Shown: positions 53,783 through 63,169 of the stretch, piece after piece | Layout: the number at the start of each line of letters is the position of its first letter | How positions within the stretch are numbered: position 1 is the stretch's first letter | Assembly: GCF_004745425.1 (NCBI RefSeq) | Contig: NZ_PGGK01000006.1 | Span: 1 to 64,000 of the forward strand | Direction of reading: 5' to 3' | Length of the DNA stretch: 64,000 nucleotides | Origin: Methanolobus halotolerans | GTDB lineage: Archaea; Halobacteriota; Methanosarcinia; Methanosarcinales; Methanosarcinaceae | Program-made: the position numbers and the translations under genes | Notes under the pieces: generated by a model | What the model was told of the DNA's origin: nothing | What the model saw: the letters and a program-made list of their open reading frames with translations, nothing else | The model's database searches: none

Positions 53783-54628
53783 ATGAAATACATATCTGCA
53801 GACCCGCATAGGAAAGATCAGGACCAGTTCCAGGAAAATGATCCTTACCTGGATGAACTTAATCAGATAAAAGCCGAACTTTCTTCCCTGAGCAGAACAG
53901 TATCAAGGGTACTTGAGTATTCCGGCCATCGGCAGATGGATATGATGTTTACAGAGATAAAGAATGACCTCTCCAGACCATTGATAAATTATATGATGCA
54001 TGATACCAGGGATTCACTGAACAGCAATATGCCAGAGGACTGCGATCAAATTCACATATGCAGATCTGCATTCGAAAAGCTTTTTCAGGAAATGTCACTG
54101 CTTCTGCTGGATAAAGAGGTAGATGAGGAGAAACTTCAGGCATGTCAGGAGCACTTCAATGAGCTGCTGGAACTTGCTTCAACTGAGAACTGTGATTCCT
54201 GCACGGCCCATGCTTCAAAAATGTTCAGCAAACAAATGGAGTTGCTTCAGATTGTAAACAGTTCCGTGAACTGCAGACCGGACCATGAAAAGGTCACAAG
54301 TATCGTCGACCTTCCCGAAGAAGTGGTGAGCAGCATATGCGAACCTCTTGCAAACAAGCAGCGTCTATTGCTATTAAAGACACTGAGTACCGAAACCAGG
54401 AGCTTCTCCGAACTTTCCAGGATCACCGGACTTCGTGGAGGCAACCTGCTATTCCATCTCCAGAAACTGCTGGATACGCATATGATCCTTCAGAGGACAG
54501 AACGTGGTGATTACCTGCTAACAAATAAGGGTTATAAGATATTGCAGGGTATCGCAGATCTGTATAGCATGACAGAAGAAACGCTTCCCGGAAAGGTATC
54601 ACTTGAAAGTGATCAGGTCATCAGTTGA
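53783..54628 (+). CDS. ArsR-like winged-helix regulator with N-terminal helical domain
   Basis: The 281-residue protein has a helical N-terminal part (about 1-185), with NCDSCTAHASKMFSKQMELLQI as a possible redox or metal site. The C-terminal winged helix (about 185-270) has VVSSICEPLANKQRLLLLKTL, SFSELSRITGLRGGNLLFHL, ILQRTERGDYLLTNKGYKI. The HTH resembles ArsR/DUF2250-type regulators of methanogens. Its position head-to-head with DUF1638 suggests it could control that gene. The ATG follows CAGAGGT. Confidence 0.7.
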   Translation: MKYISADPHRKDQDQFQENDPYLDELNQIKAELSSLSRTVSRVLEYSGHRQMDMMFTEIKNDLSRPLINYMMHDTRDSLNSNMPEDCDQIHICRSAFEKLFQEMSLLLLDKEVDEEKLQACQEHFNELLELASTENCDSCTAHASKMFSKQMELLQIVNSSVNCRPDHEKVTSIVDLPEEVVSSICEPLANKQRLLLLKTLSTETRSFSELSRITGLRGGNLLFHLQKLLDTHMILQRTERGDYLLTNKGYKILQGIADLYSMTEETLPGKVSLESDQVIS

Positions 54629-54982
54629 ACATTCTTTCCCTGCAACATATATCCCCATAATCTCTTCGGCGGTTTTCGTACCAAGTCTCTTTTTAATGAG
54701 GTCAAGGAAAACCTGCATATAATGAGGTTGCACACAGCCCAGACTTTCTTCCCCACTTCTGATTAATGACAGCAGGTAAAGAAGTTCGTCTTCCTCCAGA
54801 GAAGATACCCTCTTTTCAAAATCCTCAGCATTCTTTGCAAAGTGGTTTGACAAAGGCGGGAGTATGGATCTGTATGGTGCTCTGGATCCTGAGCATTCAA
54901 GGCCTGAACATTCAGGTGCAAGTTTTTTTAAGACTTCGATATCTTTTACGGATAATTCACGTGCCAAATTATCACCGTTCAT
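54599..54982 (-). CDS. Hypothetical protein, 127 aa
   Basis: The frame starts at an ATG at 54982 (MNGDNLARELSVKDIEVLKK) and encodes a soluble helical protein with cysteines in PECSGLECSG, GCVQPHYMQ and GKECS. The middle (EDELLYLLSLIRSGEESLGC, VQPHYMQVFLDLIKKRLG) looks like an ordinary helical domain, so it is probably real. It overlaps the 3' end of the winged-helix gene by 30 bases, tail to tail. No family is recognised. Confidence 0.55.
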   Translation of the reverse strand: MNGDNLARELSVKDIEVLKKLAPECSGLECSGSRAPYRSILPPLSNHFAKNAEDFEKRVSSLEEDELLYLLSLIRSGEESLGCVQPHYMQVFLDLIKKRLGTKTAEEIMGIYVAGKECSTDDLITFK

Positions 54983-55087
54983 TACTAATTGCTAATAACT
55001 GATATCAAAACAGATTGACTTCAAACCACATGTACTTATCCGGTGAAAAACAGTTCGCATGAAATAAAAGGATCATCATCCATGAAC

Positions 55088-55951
55088 CTACAGCACAGGT
55101 TTAGCCCGAACCTGCTGCAGATCGATGTTATACTCAAGTATCTTTGAGCATACGGACATCTTTTTAAGTTCCGAGAGTACCGTTTCAAGTCTTAAGGCCG
55201 CTTCCAGAAGTTCATCCTCAAGGCCTTTGATATAGTCGGACTGTTGTTCAACCCTTGCATCAAGTTTTTTGATCTCGAGATTCTGCCTGTGGATAGTAAC
55301 ATGCTTGCCGACCTCATTTTCGGTTTTTTGCTCAAGTTCCTGTAATTCGCTTCTGCGTGACTCAAGCCCTTTTTGCCGGGCATTCAGAATCTCGTCCTGG
55401 TGTTCCACATATTTACGTTTGCGCTCGATCTTCTCGTTCTCGACCTCGATGTCCATTTCCTGTGATACGATGTCCGCTTTCTGGGCTATGATCTCACCTA
55501 TCTTTTTGTCAAGCCTTTGTTTAGTCTGAAGAAGGCGTTTTTCTCTTTTACGGGTACTAAGTTCTTCTTCGTACTGGGATCTCATGATCCTGTAATTATC
55601 ACACTTGCGTTTTTCAAGGGATTCGAGATCCAGATGATATCGGTTGATCCGGGGGAGAAGGTCCTTTTCCTTTTTATAGAGCCCCTCCCTTTTTTTCTCA
55701 TACTCCTTTTTAGCCAGCTTGAGTTCATCATTCTTGATAACAAGTTCTTCATACTCTATAGAGATTAGTTTCTTTGCCTCGCGAATCCTTTCATATTCAT
55801 CGATCAGCAGGGATTCCTCATTCTTAATCTCCTCTTTCCCAATTGCAATTTCTGCCCGTTTCTTTTCTATCTCATCAAGCTGACGGAAATAGGTATTTTT
55901 AATATCCTCCAGGGCCTGGAGTTGATTTTGATAATAGAGTTGTTCACTCAT
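55088..55951 (-). CDS. Long coiled-coil protein
   Basis: The 287-residue protein is almost entirely a charged heptad coiled coil (repeated E/K/L/R-rich blocks from about residue 8 to 265, such as KKEYEKKREGLYKKEKDLL and QRLDKKIGEIIAQKADIV). It has no signal peptide or membrane segment and only a short C-terminal tail (CSKILEYNIDLQQVRAKPVL). It may be a structural or scaffolding protein. The stop is TAG at 55090-55088, with TGA three codons later. GGCGATG lies before the ATG. Confidence 0.65.
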   Translation of the reverse strand: MSEQLYYQNQLQALEDIKNTYFRQLDEIEKKRAEIAIGKEEIKNEESLLIDEYERIREAKKLISIEYEELVIKNDELKLAKKEYEKKREGLYKKEKDLLPRINRYHLDLESLEKRKCDNYRIMRSQYEEELSTRKREKRLLQTKQRLDKKIGEIIAQKADIVSQEMDIEVENEKIERKRKYVEHQDEILNARQKGLESRRSELQELEQKTENEVGKHVTIHRQNLEIKKLDARVEQQSDYIKGLEDELLEAALRLETVLSELKKMSVCSKILEYNIDLQQVRAKPVL

Positions 55952-56137
55952 AGTAACATCGCCACGCTTTTGATATTCCCATATGAAATCCTGAACCTGC
56001 AGACTATAAGCCGGTATCGACTAAACATATCTGTCCGGTAGATCATCCTTCTTTAGAATCAATATTTTTATGTATATGTATAAGAGGTTCATGTTCATGA
56101 AATGAGAATCCTATGTACTTAGTTCATACACAGGAAT

Positions 56138-58621
56138 TCATAGGACGCCCTCAAAATAATGACCTTGCGTGAGGAATTCATTATCCTTCATAATTGTTTT
56201 TGGCCTCTTATCATCGATAGCACTTTTATATGCTCTGATGATGTCCCTAATATTATTTTTATTGTTCAGGGTAAGGTCGAGTCGCAGTATATCAACACCA
56301 CTTTCTTTTAGAAGTCCTACATGATCAAGCATGTTTAACATCTTCGAATGATAAATGAGTGTGCGCGTACCCAGACTTCTGACAGGAAAAATATGTCCCT
56401 TGCGATCGATCAAATTGATGTTGCTATTTCTTTCCAGCAGCCCTCTGTCAGCAAGGGGTCTCAGAAGATCGTTCTCGGTGATAAGCAACAATTCACGGCC
56501 ATGCACAAGAAGCTCAAGTTGACAGTTATCGGAACTGCGGACCAGCGCAGCGGAGACATCTTTTATTTCATCCAGATTCAATTCACTTGAGAGCGTCACG
56601 CATGATGCACCAGTTCCATAGTAAAACTTTGCAGTAAGGGCATTGAAAATGTTAAGTTCCCTCTGGACTGCAAAATCCAAGCCCATAACCGAGGCAATCC
56701 TGATAGTACCCAGGTTGGAACATGCAAGCTTGAATCCTGCTTTGTGAACATCTGCCATTAGATGTTCAATAGTTATAAGTTCATAATCGAATGTCACCTG
56801 AGGAGTTAGAAATATAATTTCTGTTCCTTTTTCTTTCAGCTCAAGCATTCTCTCCCTGTTACCAGGCTTCATCAGTTGTTCAAAATACTCAATGGACAAG
56901 TAAATGATATCAGCGCCGGCTTTTGCTGCAATGAGAAGTGATTCCCGGTCGCTGACCTCAACACTTAAGAGCATCTTATTTTCGGGAGGAACTGCTACCG
57001 CATGAATGCCTGTGATCTGCCTTTGCAATTCAGGGTCTTTCAGGTCCCTTTTATACAATTCCAGTATCTTTTCTTCAAGCAAAGCCACAGCCTCACGCCT
57101 GGCACTTGTGATGACCCCAACAGGGATGAATATATTTTCGTCCGCCTCGATCCGGACACTATCTGCATAATAAGAAGTGTCTCCCAGTTTTGTGACGGCC
57201 TCTGATATTTTTTCGGTTGTGGTGGGAGAACTTTTTGCATCCAGGACTACATATTCGTCAGTGAAGCTTGCATTAGCCCTGTTTTCATTTACCTCTATTC
57301 TTAGTGGCTCCCCTTTCCGGGCCATAACCACAATATCCACAGGTAGCTTTTTTAAATCCTTTTTCCGGAGGGAGTCGATCAGCAGGTTATCCGTCGAGAG
57401 GAAAACCTCATCCTGTGGGTGAACAGCTTTTCCGGTCTTGGGACTTATCTTAAGCACTACATCATCACCTTTTGATGCCCTTTCTACCTTCTTTCCATTA
57501 AAAAGGATTACATCAACCTTGCTGCCCAGCATTCTCATCCGGGTAAGGATCGAGATTCCGTCTTTGTTATTGATATCCTGCTGTAATTTAAGTCGCAAAT
57601 CTGCATGATGTTTCGAGCGTGATATTTCTTTGACCCTGCCAAGGAATAGTCCGTAGCTTGAACTGTATTTCTGATGTGTGACATCACTTTCACCTGAAAC
57701 GAAACCCTTTGTGAATCCCCTGTAAAAGAGTTTTGCCAGTTCGGTTTCGCATTCACTGATCTCCTCAGCGCTGAGATTCCTACCCGCACTGCATATCTCA
57801 TGTGCAGCCTTTTTGTAGATCGCGGTACTTGCTGTCACGTATTCAGGTCTTTTCATCCTTCCTTCTATTTTCAGGCTTTTTACACCTGTTTTAACGATAC
57901 TGTCAAGTTCTGGAAGGGTACACAGTTCAGCACAACTTATGGGATATTCACCGATAAGGTTTCTGTTGACTTCCTTTTCATCAACCATTACCCTGTAAGG
58001 TCTGCGGCAGGGCTGGGTACATGCTCCCCTGTTCGCACTGCGGTTGCTAAGAAAACTGCTGAAGAGGCATCTGCCTGAATATGAGTAGCACAGAGCACCA
58101 TGAACAAAAAGCTCAATTTCAATGTTGCTTTTTTCCACGATATCTTTTACCTGCTCCGAGCGGAGCTCCCTGGAAAGTATGACCCTCGAAGCTCCTGCCT
58201 CTTCAATAAGATCAACACCACGCCTATTGTGAATCGTCATCTGTGTACTTGCATGCAGCGGGAGTTCAGGATATAAACTGCTCAGCAGCTTCATCAGGCC
58301 GATATCTTCCAGTATCAGGGCATCGACCCCATAAGAAAAAGCCCTGTCAATTATGTCAAGTACATCCTGCAATTCTCTCTGCTTTACAGGAATGTTCAGA
58401 GCCAGGAAGACCCGGACATCCCGCGAGTGGGCAAGGTCGATAGCCATTTCAAGTTCGTCAAGATCAAAATTCTTAGCTCCCTGTCTTGCATTGAAATCCG
58501 CGACTCCAAGATAGACAGCATCTGCCCCCCCCTTGATTGCACCTTCTAAGGCTTCCATATCACCTGCTGGCGCAAGTATTTCCGGTGGATGGCAGATGTC
58601 ATGATTATTTTCACTATGCAT
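56138..58621 (-). CDS. U32-family peptidase (RlhA/YdcP-like)
   Basis: The 827-residue protein has an N-terminal U32 TIM-barrel: ILAPAGDMEALEGAIKGGADAVYLG, LHASTQMTIHNRRGVDLI, VILSRELRS and the signature ELFVHGALCYSYSGRCLFSS with GACTQPCRRPY, supplying the cysteine cluster. A middle domain follows (about 390-520), then a second degenerate U32-like half. Bacterial relatives carry out hydroxylation of rRNA or tRNA (RlhA, TrhP); archaeal function is unproven. The long C-terminal half is typical of the larger subfamily. Confidence 0.85.
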   Translation of the reverse strand: MHSENNHDICHPPEILAPAGDMEALEGAIKGGADAVYLGVADFNARQGAKNFDLDELEMAIDLAHSRDVRVFLALNIPVKQRELQDVLDIIDRAFSYGVDALILEDIGLMKLLSSLYPELPLHASTQMTIHNRRGVDLIEEAGASRVILSRELRSEQVKDIVEKSNIEIELFVHGALCYSYSGRCLFSSFLSNRSANRGACTQPCRRPYRVMVDEKEVNRNLIGEYPISCAELCTLPELDSIVKTGVKSLKIEGRMKRPEYVTASTAIYKKAAHEICSAGRNLSAEEISECETELAKLFYRGFTKGFVSGESDVTHQKYSSSYGLFLGRVKEISRSKHHADLRLKLQQDINNKDGISILTRMRMLGSKVDVILFNGKKVERASKGDDVVLKISPKTGKAVHPQDEVFLSTDNLLIDSLRKKDLKKLPVDIVVMARKGEPLRIEVNENRANASFTDEYVVLDAKSSPTTTEKISEAVTKLGDTSYYADSVRIEADENIFIPVGVITSARREAVALLEEKILELYKRDLKDPELQRQITGIHAVAVPPENKMLLSVEVSDRESLLIAAKAGADIIYLSIEYFEQLMKPGNRERMLELKEKGTEIIFLTPQVTFDYELITIEHLMADVHKAGFKLACSNLGTIRIASVMGLDFAVQRELNIFNALTAKFYYGTGASCVTLSSELNLDEIKDVSAALVRSSDNCQLELLVHGRELLLITENDLLRPLADRGLLERNSNINLIDRKGHIFPVRSLGTRTLIYHSKMLNMLDHVGLLKESGVDILRLDLTLNNKNNIRDIIRAYKSAIDDKRPKTIMKDNEFLTQGHYFEGVL

Positions 58622-58919
58622 TTTCTGACTCTCAAAAGATGCTATTTTAATTTTGCTGTAATCGCAATAGATACCTGGGTATATGTTTTAAAACCATTGC
58701 TCAGTTTCCTGACGCACCCAAATATCCCACTTCTGCTGCTACTGAGAGATCGATCTTCCATGCGGCAGCCATAAATAGTTCAGCATTCACACTAACAAAT
58801 AACACAAAACTAATCAGTTAAAAGGGGTAATTTATATAAATATCACAAAAAATAAGTTCCAGCTACTATGCTTTCTGTTCTTTTCACTGTCATATCTGAC
58901 CCTTATCAATCTATACTTC
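58622..58919. promoter_or_regulatory. Upstream region with strong TATA box
   Basis: TTTATATAAA at 58831-58840 follows AAAGGGG. Transcription would start near 58861. An open frame (frame of ATG 58920) extends upstream through KFQLLCFLFFSLSYLTLINL but has no ATG, GTG or TTG there. Confidence 0.35.
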
Positions 58920-59027
58920 ATGTCCACAGGTTCTGATACGGTAGTATTTGTACCGGGAACACTACTATTCGGCCTGGCTGGATACTTGCTGGGAGGATAT
59001 CTGTATACCCACTATTCCAGTCCCTGA
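58920..59027 (+). CDS. Possible small membrane protein, start uncertain
   Basis: ATG 58920 opens 35 codons (MSTGSDTVVFVPGTLLFGLA then GYLLGGYLYTHYSSP) ending in TGA. The same frame is open further upstream with a hydrophobic stretch that would form a first transmembrane helix, so the natural product is probably a two-helix protein whose start codon is missing or non-standard. No ribosome-binding site is seen at 58920. It may be a relic. Confidence 0.3.
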   Translation: MSTGSDTVVFVPGTLLFGLAGYLLGGYLYTHYSSP

Positions 59028-59241
59028 AAGTAGCACTTTCGGTCCGGTGAGTATAACAAACATTCCTAACGTTCGTTGCCCTCAAAGCAGTAAATGTTAC
59101 TCAAGTAGTTTAAATTATATACTATAAACCGTAATAGATTCGATAAAATAGTAGACAAATCCGTATTATATTCAACATCGGAAATGTTTATATATGTCTG
59201 TATAAATATAACATTTGATATATAATAACAGGGGTTAGTAA

Positions 59242-59559
59242 ATGACAAAACCAAAATTAACCGGTCAGGACATCATTGCGATGGCCAGACATTCCATCAT
59301 AAACCTTGACAATAAAGAGGCTGAATATGCTGCACAAGAGGCCCTCGATGCAGGTTTGGATCCTGTTGACTTTATTGAGAAAGGTTTCGTCGAGGGAATG
59401 AGAGAGATTGGGGACCGTTTTGAAGAAGGGAAAGCCTCTCTTGTACAGATATTTGCCGCTTCCAAAATAATGGATGCAGGTATGAATGTCCTCAAACCTA
59501 AACTTAGTAAAAGGGATAAGGGATTCTGCTTCTTTGGCAACATAGCCGTAAATGGCTGA
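59242..59559 (+). pseudogene. Truncated methylotrophic corrinoid protein (MtmC/MtbC/MttC-like)
   Basis: The 105-residue product covers only the N-terminal helical cap of a methylamine/methanol corrinoid protein: QDIIAMARHSIINLDNKEAE, ALDAGLDPVDFIEKGFVEGM, REIGDRFEEGKASLVQIFAA. It then diverges into GFCFFGNIAVNG and stops in TGA. The corrinoid-binding DxHxxG half is absent in any nearby frame. CAGGGGTTAG precedes the ATG and several TATA-like strings lie upstream, so it may still be transcribed. Confidence 0.75.
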
Positions 59560-59678
59560 GCACACCTGCATCCCGGTTATAATAAATAATAATGTACTGG
59601 AATTCTTTCATACTATTCCCAGAAAAAAATTCTTTTCAAAACACTAATTATTTATTCGAACACTTACACATTCTATGC

Positions 59679-60752
59679 ATGAGTTGGTATGTTGTAGATG
59701 CAGTGGATAAGGCTTTTGAGCGGACTAAGAAATGTCTGCTGGAGCCTTTTGACTTCTGGAAATGGGTGAAACTCACTATCATCGTCTTACTTATAGGCGG
59801 AGGGGCGAGCTTTAACGGAGGGGGTGGAAACTACTCCTTCGATGGATCTGATGTGCCTTCTTCACAGGATATTCCGGCAGGCATTAGTGATATTTTTCAG
59901 ATGATCTCCAATAATATCGCAGCTAACGCATCAGGATACATAATAGGAGCTGTACTACTCGTAATTATTCTTGCACTTGTTCTGGCATACATTTCCAGCG
60001 TGATGGAGTTCGTCCTGGTAGAATCTCTTGTGAGCAACAGTGTAAAGTTCTGGGAATATTCCCGCAGTTTTCTTGGCAAGGGATTCGGTCTGTTCCTGTT
60101 CCGTTTGCTGTTAGGTTTTATCTACCTTGTCCTCATAGCTATTGTGACCCTGCCTTTTATCTACTACCTGATGAGTCAGACAGATGCAGGCCCCGGGAAT
60201 TCACTGGCTGCCAGCATAGCTTACCTGATATTCCTTCTTATTTTCATCATTTTTGTACTTGTGATTGTCGGCGGCATCATCGGCTCCTTTTTAAACCTTT
60301 CCATACCTGTAAGCCTTTATAGCGGATCAAGCATATTCAGTGCATTTTCCATGGTCCTTAAAAAGTTCGGACAGGACTGGCAACAGATAATTATTTACTG
60401 GATCGGGCGGATCGTGCTGAATATTGCAGTAGCCATTATTGTAGGCATTGTGGTCCTGATCATTGCTGCCATTGCCTTGATGCTGTTCCTGGTCATTGAC
60501 GGAGTATTATATTTAGTACTTTCAGCCCTTTTACTAGGGTCTGACCTGTTGATCTGGATAATACTTGCACCTGTGATATTTATCCAGATAATTGTCTTCA
60601 TACTGGCTATTGCATTTGTCAGTATGCCTGCAAGTATTTTCCTCAAATATCATATGCTTACATTCCTGCAGATGTGGTATTCCAGATTTGAGATACCAAT
60701 GTTCGATCAGCTACAGGATTCTGATACAGGGGATACGGAATCCTATTTATGA
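59679..60752 (+). CDS. DUF7544-like polytopic membrane protein
   Basis: The 357-residue protein has MSWYVVDAVDKAFERTKKCL, then FDFWKWVKLTIIVLLIGGG, a glycine-rich loop with NGGGGNYSF, and about six transmembrane helices, including the FVLVESLVSNSVKFWEYSRSF and LNLSIPVSLYSGSS segments. This resembles DUF7544/glycerophosphodiester-phosphodiesterase-type membrane domains of archaea. I place the start at the ATG at 59679, about 30 bases after a TATA-like AATTATTTA, which would make a nearly leaderless mRNA. Function is unknown. Confidence 0.65.
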   Translation: MSWYVVDAVDKAFERTKKCLLEPFDFWKWVKLTIIVLLIGGGASFNGGGGNYSFDGSDVPSSQDIPAGISDIFQMISNNIAANASGYIIGAVLLVIILALVLAYISSVMEFVLVESLVSNSVKFWEYSRSFLGKGFGLFLFRLLLGFIYLVLIAIVTLPFIYYLMSQTDAGPGNSLAASIAYLIFLLIFIIFVLVIVGGIIGSFLNLSIPVSLYSGSSIFSAFSMVLKKFGQDWQQIIIYWIGRIVLNIAVAIIVGIVVLIIAAIALMLFLVIDGVLYLVLSALLLGSDLLIWIILAPVIFIQIIVFILAIAFVSMPASIFLKYHMLTFLQMWYSRFEIPMFDQLQDSDTGDTESYL

Positions 60753-60812
60753 TATTCTTGAACAGTTGTAAGTAGTACATATATAGAGTCAGTTCCTACT
60801 GTAAAAACAGAA

Positions 60813-61388
60813 ATGGAGAGAATAATCCTTGCCTCGGCTTCCCCCAGAAGAAAAGAGTTACTGAAAATGCTGACCGGTGATCGCTTCCAGGTGTTCACAA
60901 GTTCATATGATGAGGGAACAGCACAGAAATCGGACCCTGCAGAACTTGTCACACGTAATTCGCTCGGCAAGGCCAGGGAAGTAGCCAGGCACTTTAACGA
61001 TGGCGTCATCATCTCAGCGGACACGGTTGTTCTCTGCAGGGAGGAGATACTGGGAAAACCTGATAATGCAGCAATGGCAAAGGGAATGTTACGCAAGGTA
61101 AGCGGACAGCAAGTACAGGCCATAACAGGCATCACAGTGCTGGATGTTTCCCGTAACAGAGAGATCACCCGACATGAGATCACCAATCTGTGGATAAAAC
61201 AGTTGTCAGAGGAAGATGTAGAATCCTATGTCAACTCTGGTGAACCTTTTGGAAAAGCAGGTGCTTTCGCGGTCCAGGGGAAAGGCGCCCTGTTTGTCGA
61301 GAGGATAGAAGGTGACTTTTTCAATGCAGTCGGATTGCCATTATTCAGGCTGGGAAGAATGCTAAAAGAAATGGGTATACAATTATAG
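60813..61388 (+). CDS. maf: Maf-family nucleotide pyrophosphatase
   Basis: The 191-residue protein has the Maf signature IILASASPRRKELLKM, VISADTVVLCREEILGKP and NSGEPFGKAGAFAVQGKGAL. Maf enzymes hydrolyse non-canonical or modified nucleoside triphosphates and act as house-cleaning enzymes. Length is normal to the usual C-terminus (LFRLGRMLKEMGIQL). The frame ends TAG at 61386-61388, with TAA 18 codons later. Confidence 0.93.
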   Translation: MERIILASASPRRKELLKMLTGDRFQVFTSSYDEGTAQKSDPAELVTRNSLGKAREVARHFNDGVIISADTVVLCREEILGKPDNAAMAKGMLRKVSGQQVQAITGITVLDVSRNREITRHEITNLWIKQLSEEDVESYVNSGEPFGKAGAFAVQGKGALFVERIEGDFFNAVGLPLFRLGRMLKEMGIQL

Positions 61389-61510
61389 GACCTGATCAGC
61401 TGCTTGTTCGCAATCTTAAAATACACCCCGGAAATTGTTCACTAAGAATAAGTGTATAGGGTCTGCATTCTGCTTGTGGACCTTACATTACCGAATCGGG
61501 AGGACGAAGT

Positions 61511-62551
61511 TTGAAAGATCTGACACAAAAAGAGCGTTTTGTGCGTTCCATAGAAGGAAAAAAAGTAGATAAAGTACCAGTATGTTCTGTCACCCAGACA
61601 GGTACAGTTGAACTCATGGAAGCCTGCGGGACATTCTGGCCACAAGCTAACAATGATGCGGAGAAGATGGCAACCCTTGCGATCGCCGGCCATGATATCG
61701 TAGGTCTTGAGTCCGTACGTTATCCCTTTTCCACAACAGTTATCGCAGAGGCCCTTGGTTGTACAATAGCTGAAGGTTCACTTGATGTCCAGCCATATGA
61801 ACTTGACTTCCCCTGCAAGAAAAAAGAAGACGTCAGAGAGCTGAAACTTCCTGAAGATCTGCTGGAAAGCAGTGGAATAAGGACAGTAATCGAATCTACG
61901 GAAATCATTAGAAAAAGAGTTGGTGATGATGTACCAATCGTTGCCGGTATGATTGGTCCCGCAGCAGTCGCATTCTATGTGGCAGGTGCAAAGAACTACC
62001 TTCGCTGGTGCATAACAGAACCTGAGATATTCCAGGAACTGCTGACCATGGGTGAAGCAGTGTGCACTGAATATGCCAATACACTTTTTGAACACGGGGC
62101 AGATGCTGTTATTACTATTGATTCTGAAGCAGGTCCGGATCTCCTCCCTCCTCCTCTCTTCGAGTCGATGATACTTCCGTTGTATCGTTCATTGACAGAC
62201 AGTATGAAGGGACTGAAGCTGCTGCATATATGCGGGGATGCCACTGCCATACTTGACCAGATGGCTGGCTCCGGATTCCAGGGACTCAGCCTTGAAGAGA
62301 AAGTAGATACCAGGTATGCCAGGGAGATCATGGCCGACAGAGCATGCCTGATAGGTAATGTATCACCTGCATTTACACTACTTACAAAATCCCACGAAAG
62401 TATTAAAAAGGAAGCAAAGCAATGCATAGAGGACGGAGTCGGTATTTTGGCGCCAGGCTGCGGTATTGCACCAAGAACACCGACTGACAACATTCAGGCA
62501 TTTGTGGCTGCCAGAGATGAGTATTACATGGAGAAAGGATTGCTGAAATAA
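61511..62551 (+). CDS. MtaA/MtbA-like methylcobamide:CoM methyltransferase
   Basis: The 346-residue barrel protein starts with a TTG (MKDLTQKERFVRSIEGKKVD) six bases after CGGGAGGA. It has the UroD-type fold with the zinc ligands in LLHICGDAT and LAPGCGIAPRTP. Central motifs are VPIVAGMIGPAAVAF and HGADAVITIDSEAGPD. Such enzymes move methyl from methyl-corrinoid protein to coenzyme M in methylotrophic methanogenesis. Which methanogenic substrate (methanol or methylamines) cannot be told. It differs clearly from the copy at 10849. Confidence 0.88.
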   Translation: MKDLTQKERFVRSIEGKKVDKVPVCSVTQTGTVELMEACGTFWPQANNDAEKMATLAIAGHDIVGLESVRYPFSTTVIAEALGCTIAEGSLDVQPYELDFPCKKKEDVRELKLPEDLLESSGIRTVIESTEIIRKRVGDDVPIVAGMIGPAAVAFYVAGAKNYLRWCITEPEIFQELLTMGEAVCTEYANTLFEHGADAVITIDSEAGPDLLPPPLFESMILPLYRSLTDSMKGLKLLHICGDATAILDQMAGSGFQGLSLEEKVDTRYAREIMADRACLIGNVSPAFTLLTKSHESIKKEAKQCIEDGVGILAPGCGIAPRTPTDNIQAFVAARDEYYMEKGLLK

Positions 62552-62578
62552 CCGGACAGAGCAGTCTGGTCAATCTTT

Positions 62579-62992
62579 TCATTTATCGTTATACTGTGCA
62601 TCCTCTTTTACATCTTCTGAAATCCTGCTCAACTCTCTCTCAATCTTTTTATGCCTGCCGGATATTCTTTCTTTTTGTTGTTTCCTGAAATATTCCCCGG
62701 TGGCATTCACAAAACCAAGCAGTATGCCAAGCCCCAGGAACACATATATCACAGTGAAAATCTTTCCAATATCAGTTGTCGGTGCAAAGTCCCCAAAACC
62801 GATGGTTGTAAGGACTATCACAGAAAAATACAAGGAATCAAGCCATCTCCATCCTTCTATATTATGATAAACGACAGTCCCTAAAACAAGGGTTATAATT
62901 ACAAGTGTAAGCAGACTCCTGAACTCAGGTTCTTTAAGCATCTTAATGAGTGATCTCAAAAAAACAATAAATGCCAGAATCAACGGAATCAT
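62579..62992 (-). CDS. Two-TM potassium channel protein
   Basis: A 137-residue protein with two or three transmembrane segments and a pore loop with selectivity filter TTIGFGDFAP (variant of TVGYGD), framed by LYFSVIVL and FTVIYVFLGLGILLGF. A charged C-terminus (ERISGRHKKIERELSRISED) follows. It has no regulatory RCK domain, so it may be a tetrameric minimal channel. The ATG at 62992 has no obvious ribosome-binding site. Confidence 0.85.
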   Translation of the reverse strand: MIPLILAFIVFLRSLIKMLKEPEFRSLLTLVIITLVLGTVVYHNIEGWRWLDSLYFSVIVLTTIGFGDFAPTTDIGKIFTVIYVFLGLGILLGFVNATGEYFRKQQKERISGRHKKIERELSRISEDVKEDAQYNDK

Positions 62993-63169
62993 GATTTTAA
63001 TTCCCCATTACATAATTACTGTCCTCGCATGCAAATTCTAATCCCTATGCAATTTCAATCTTTATAATCAAATAATTTGCGGAAGCTTAAATCTTCATTT
63101 CTGAACTTTGTTCCTTTAAATCTTAATTAGTTAACCTTCTTATATTTAATACGGGTAGGGGGATTAAGC

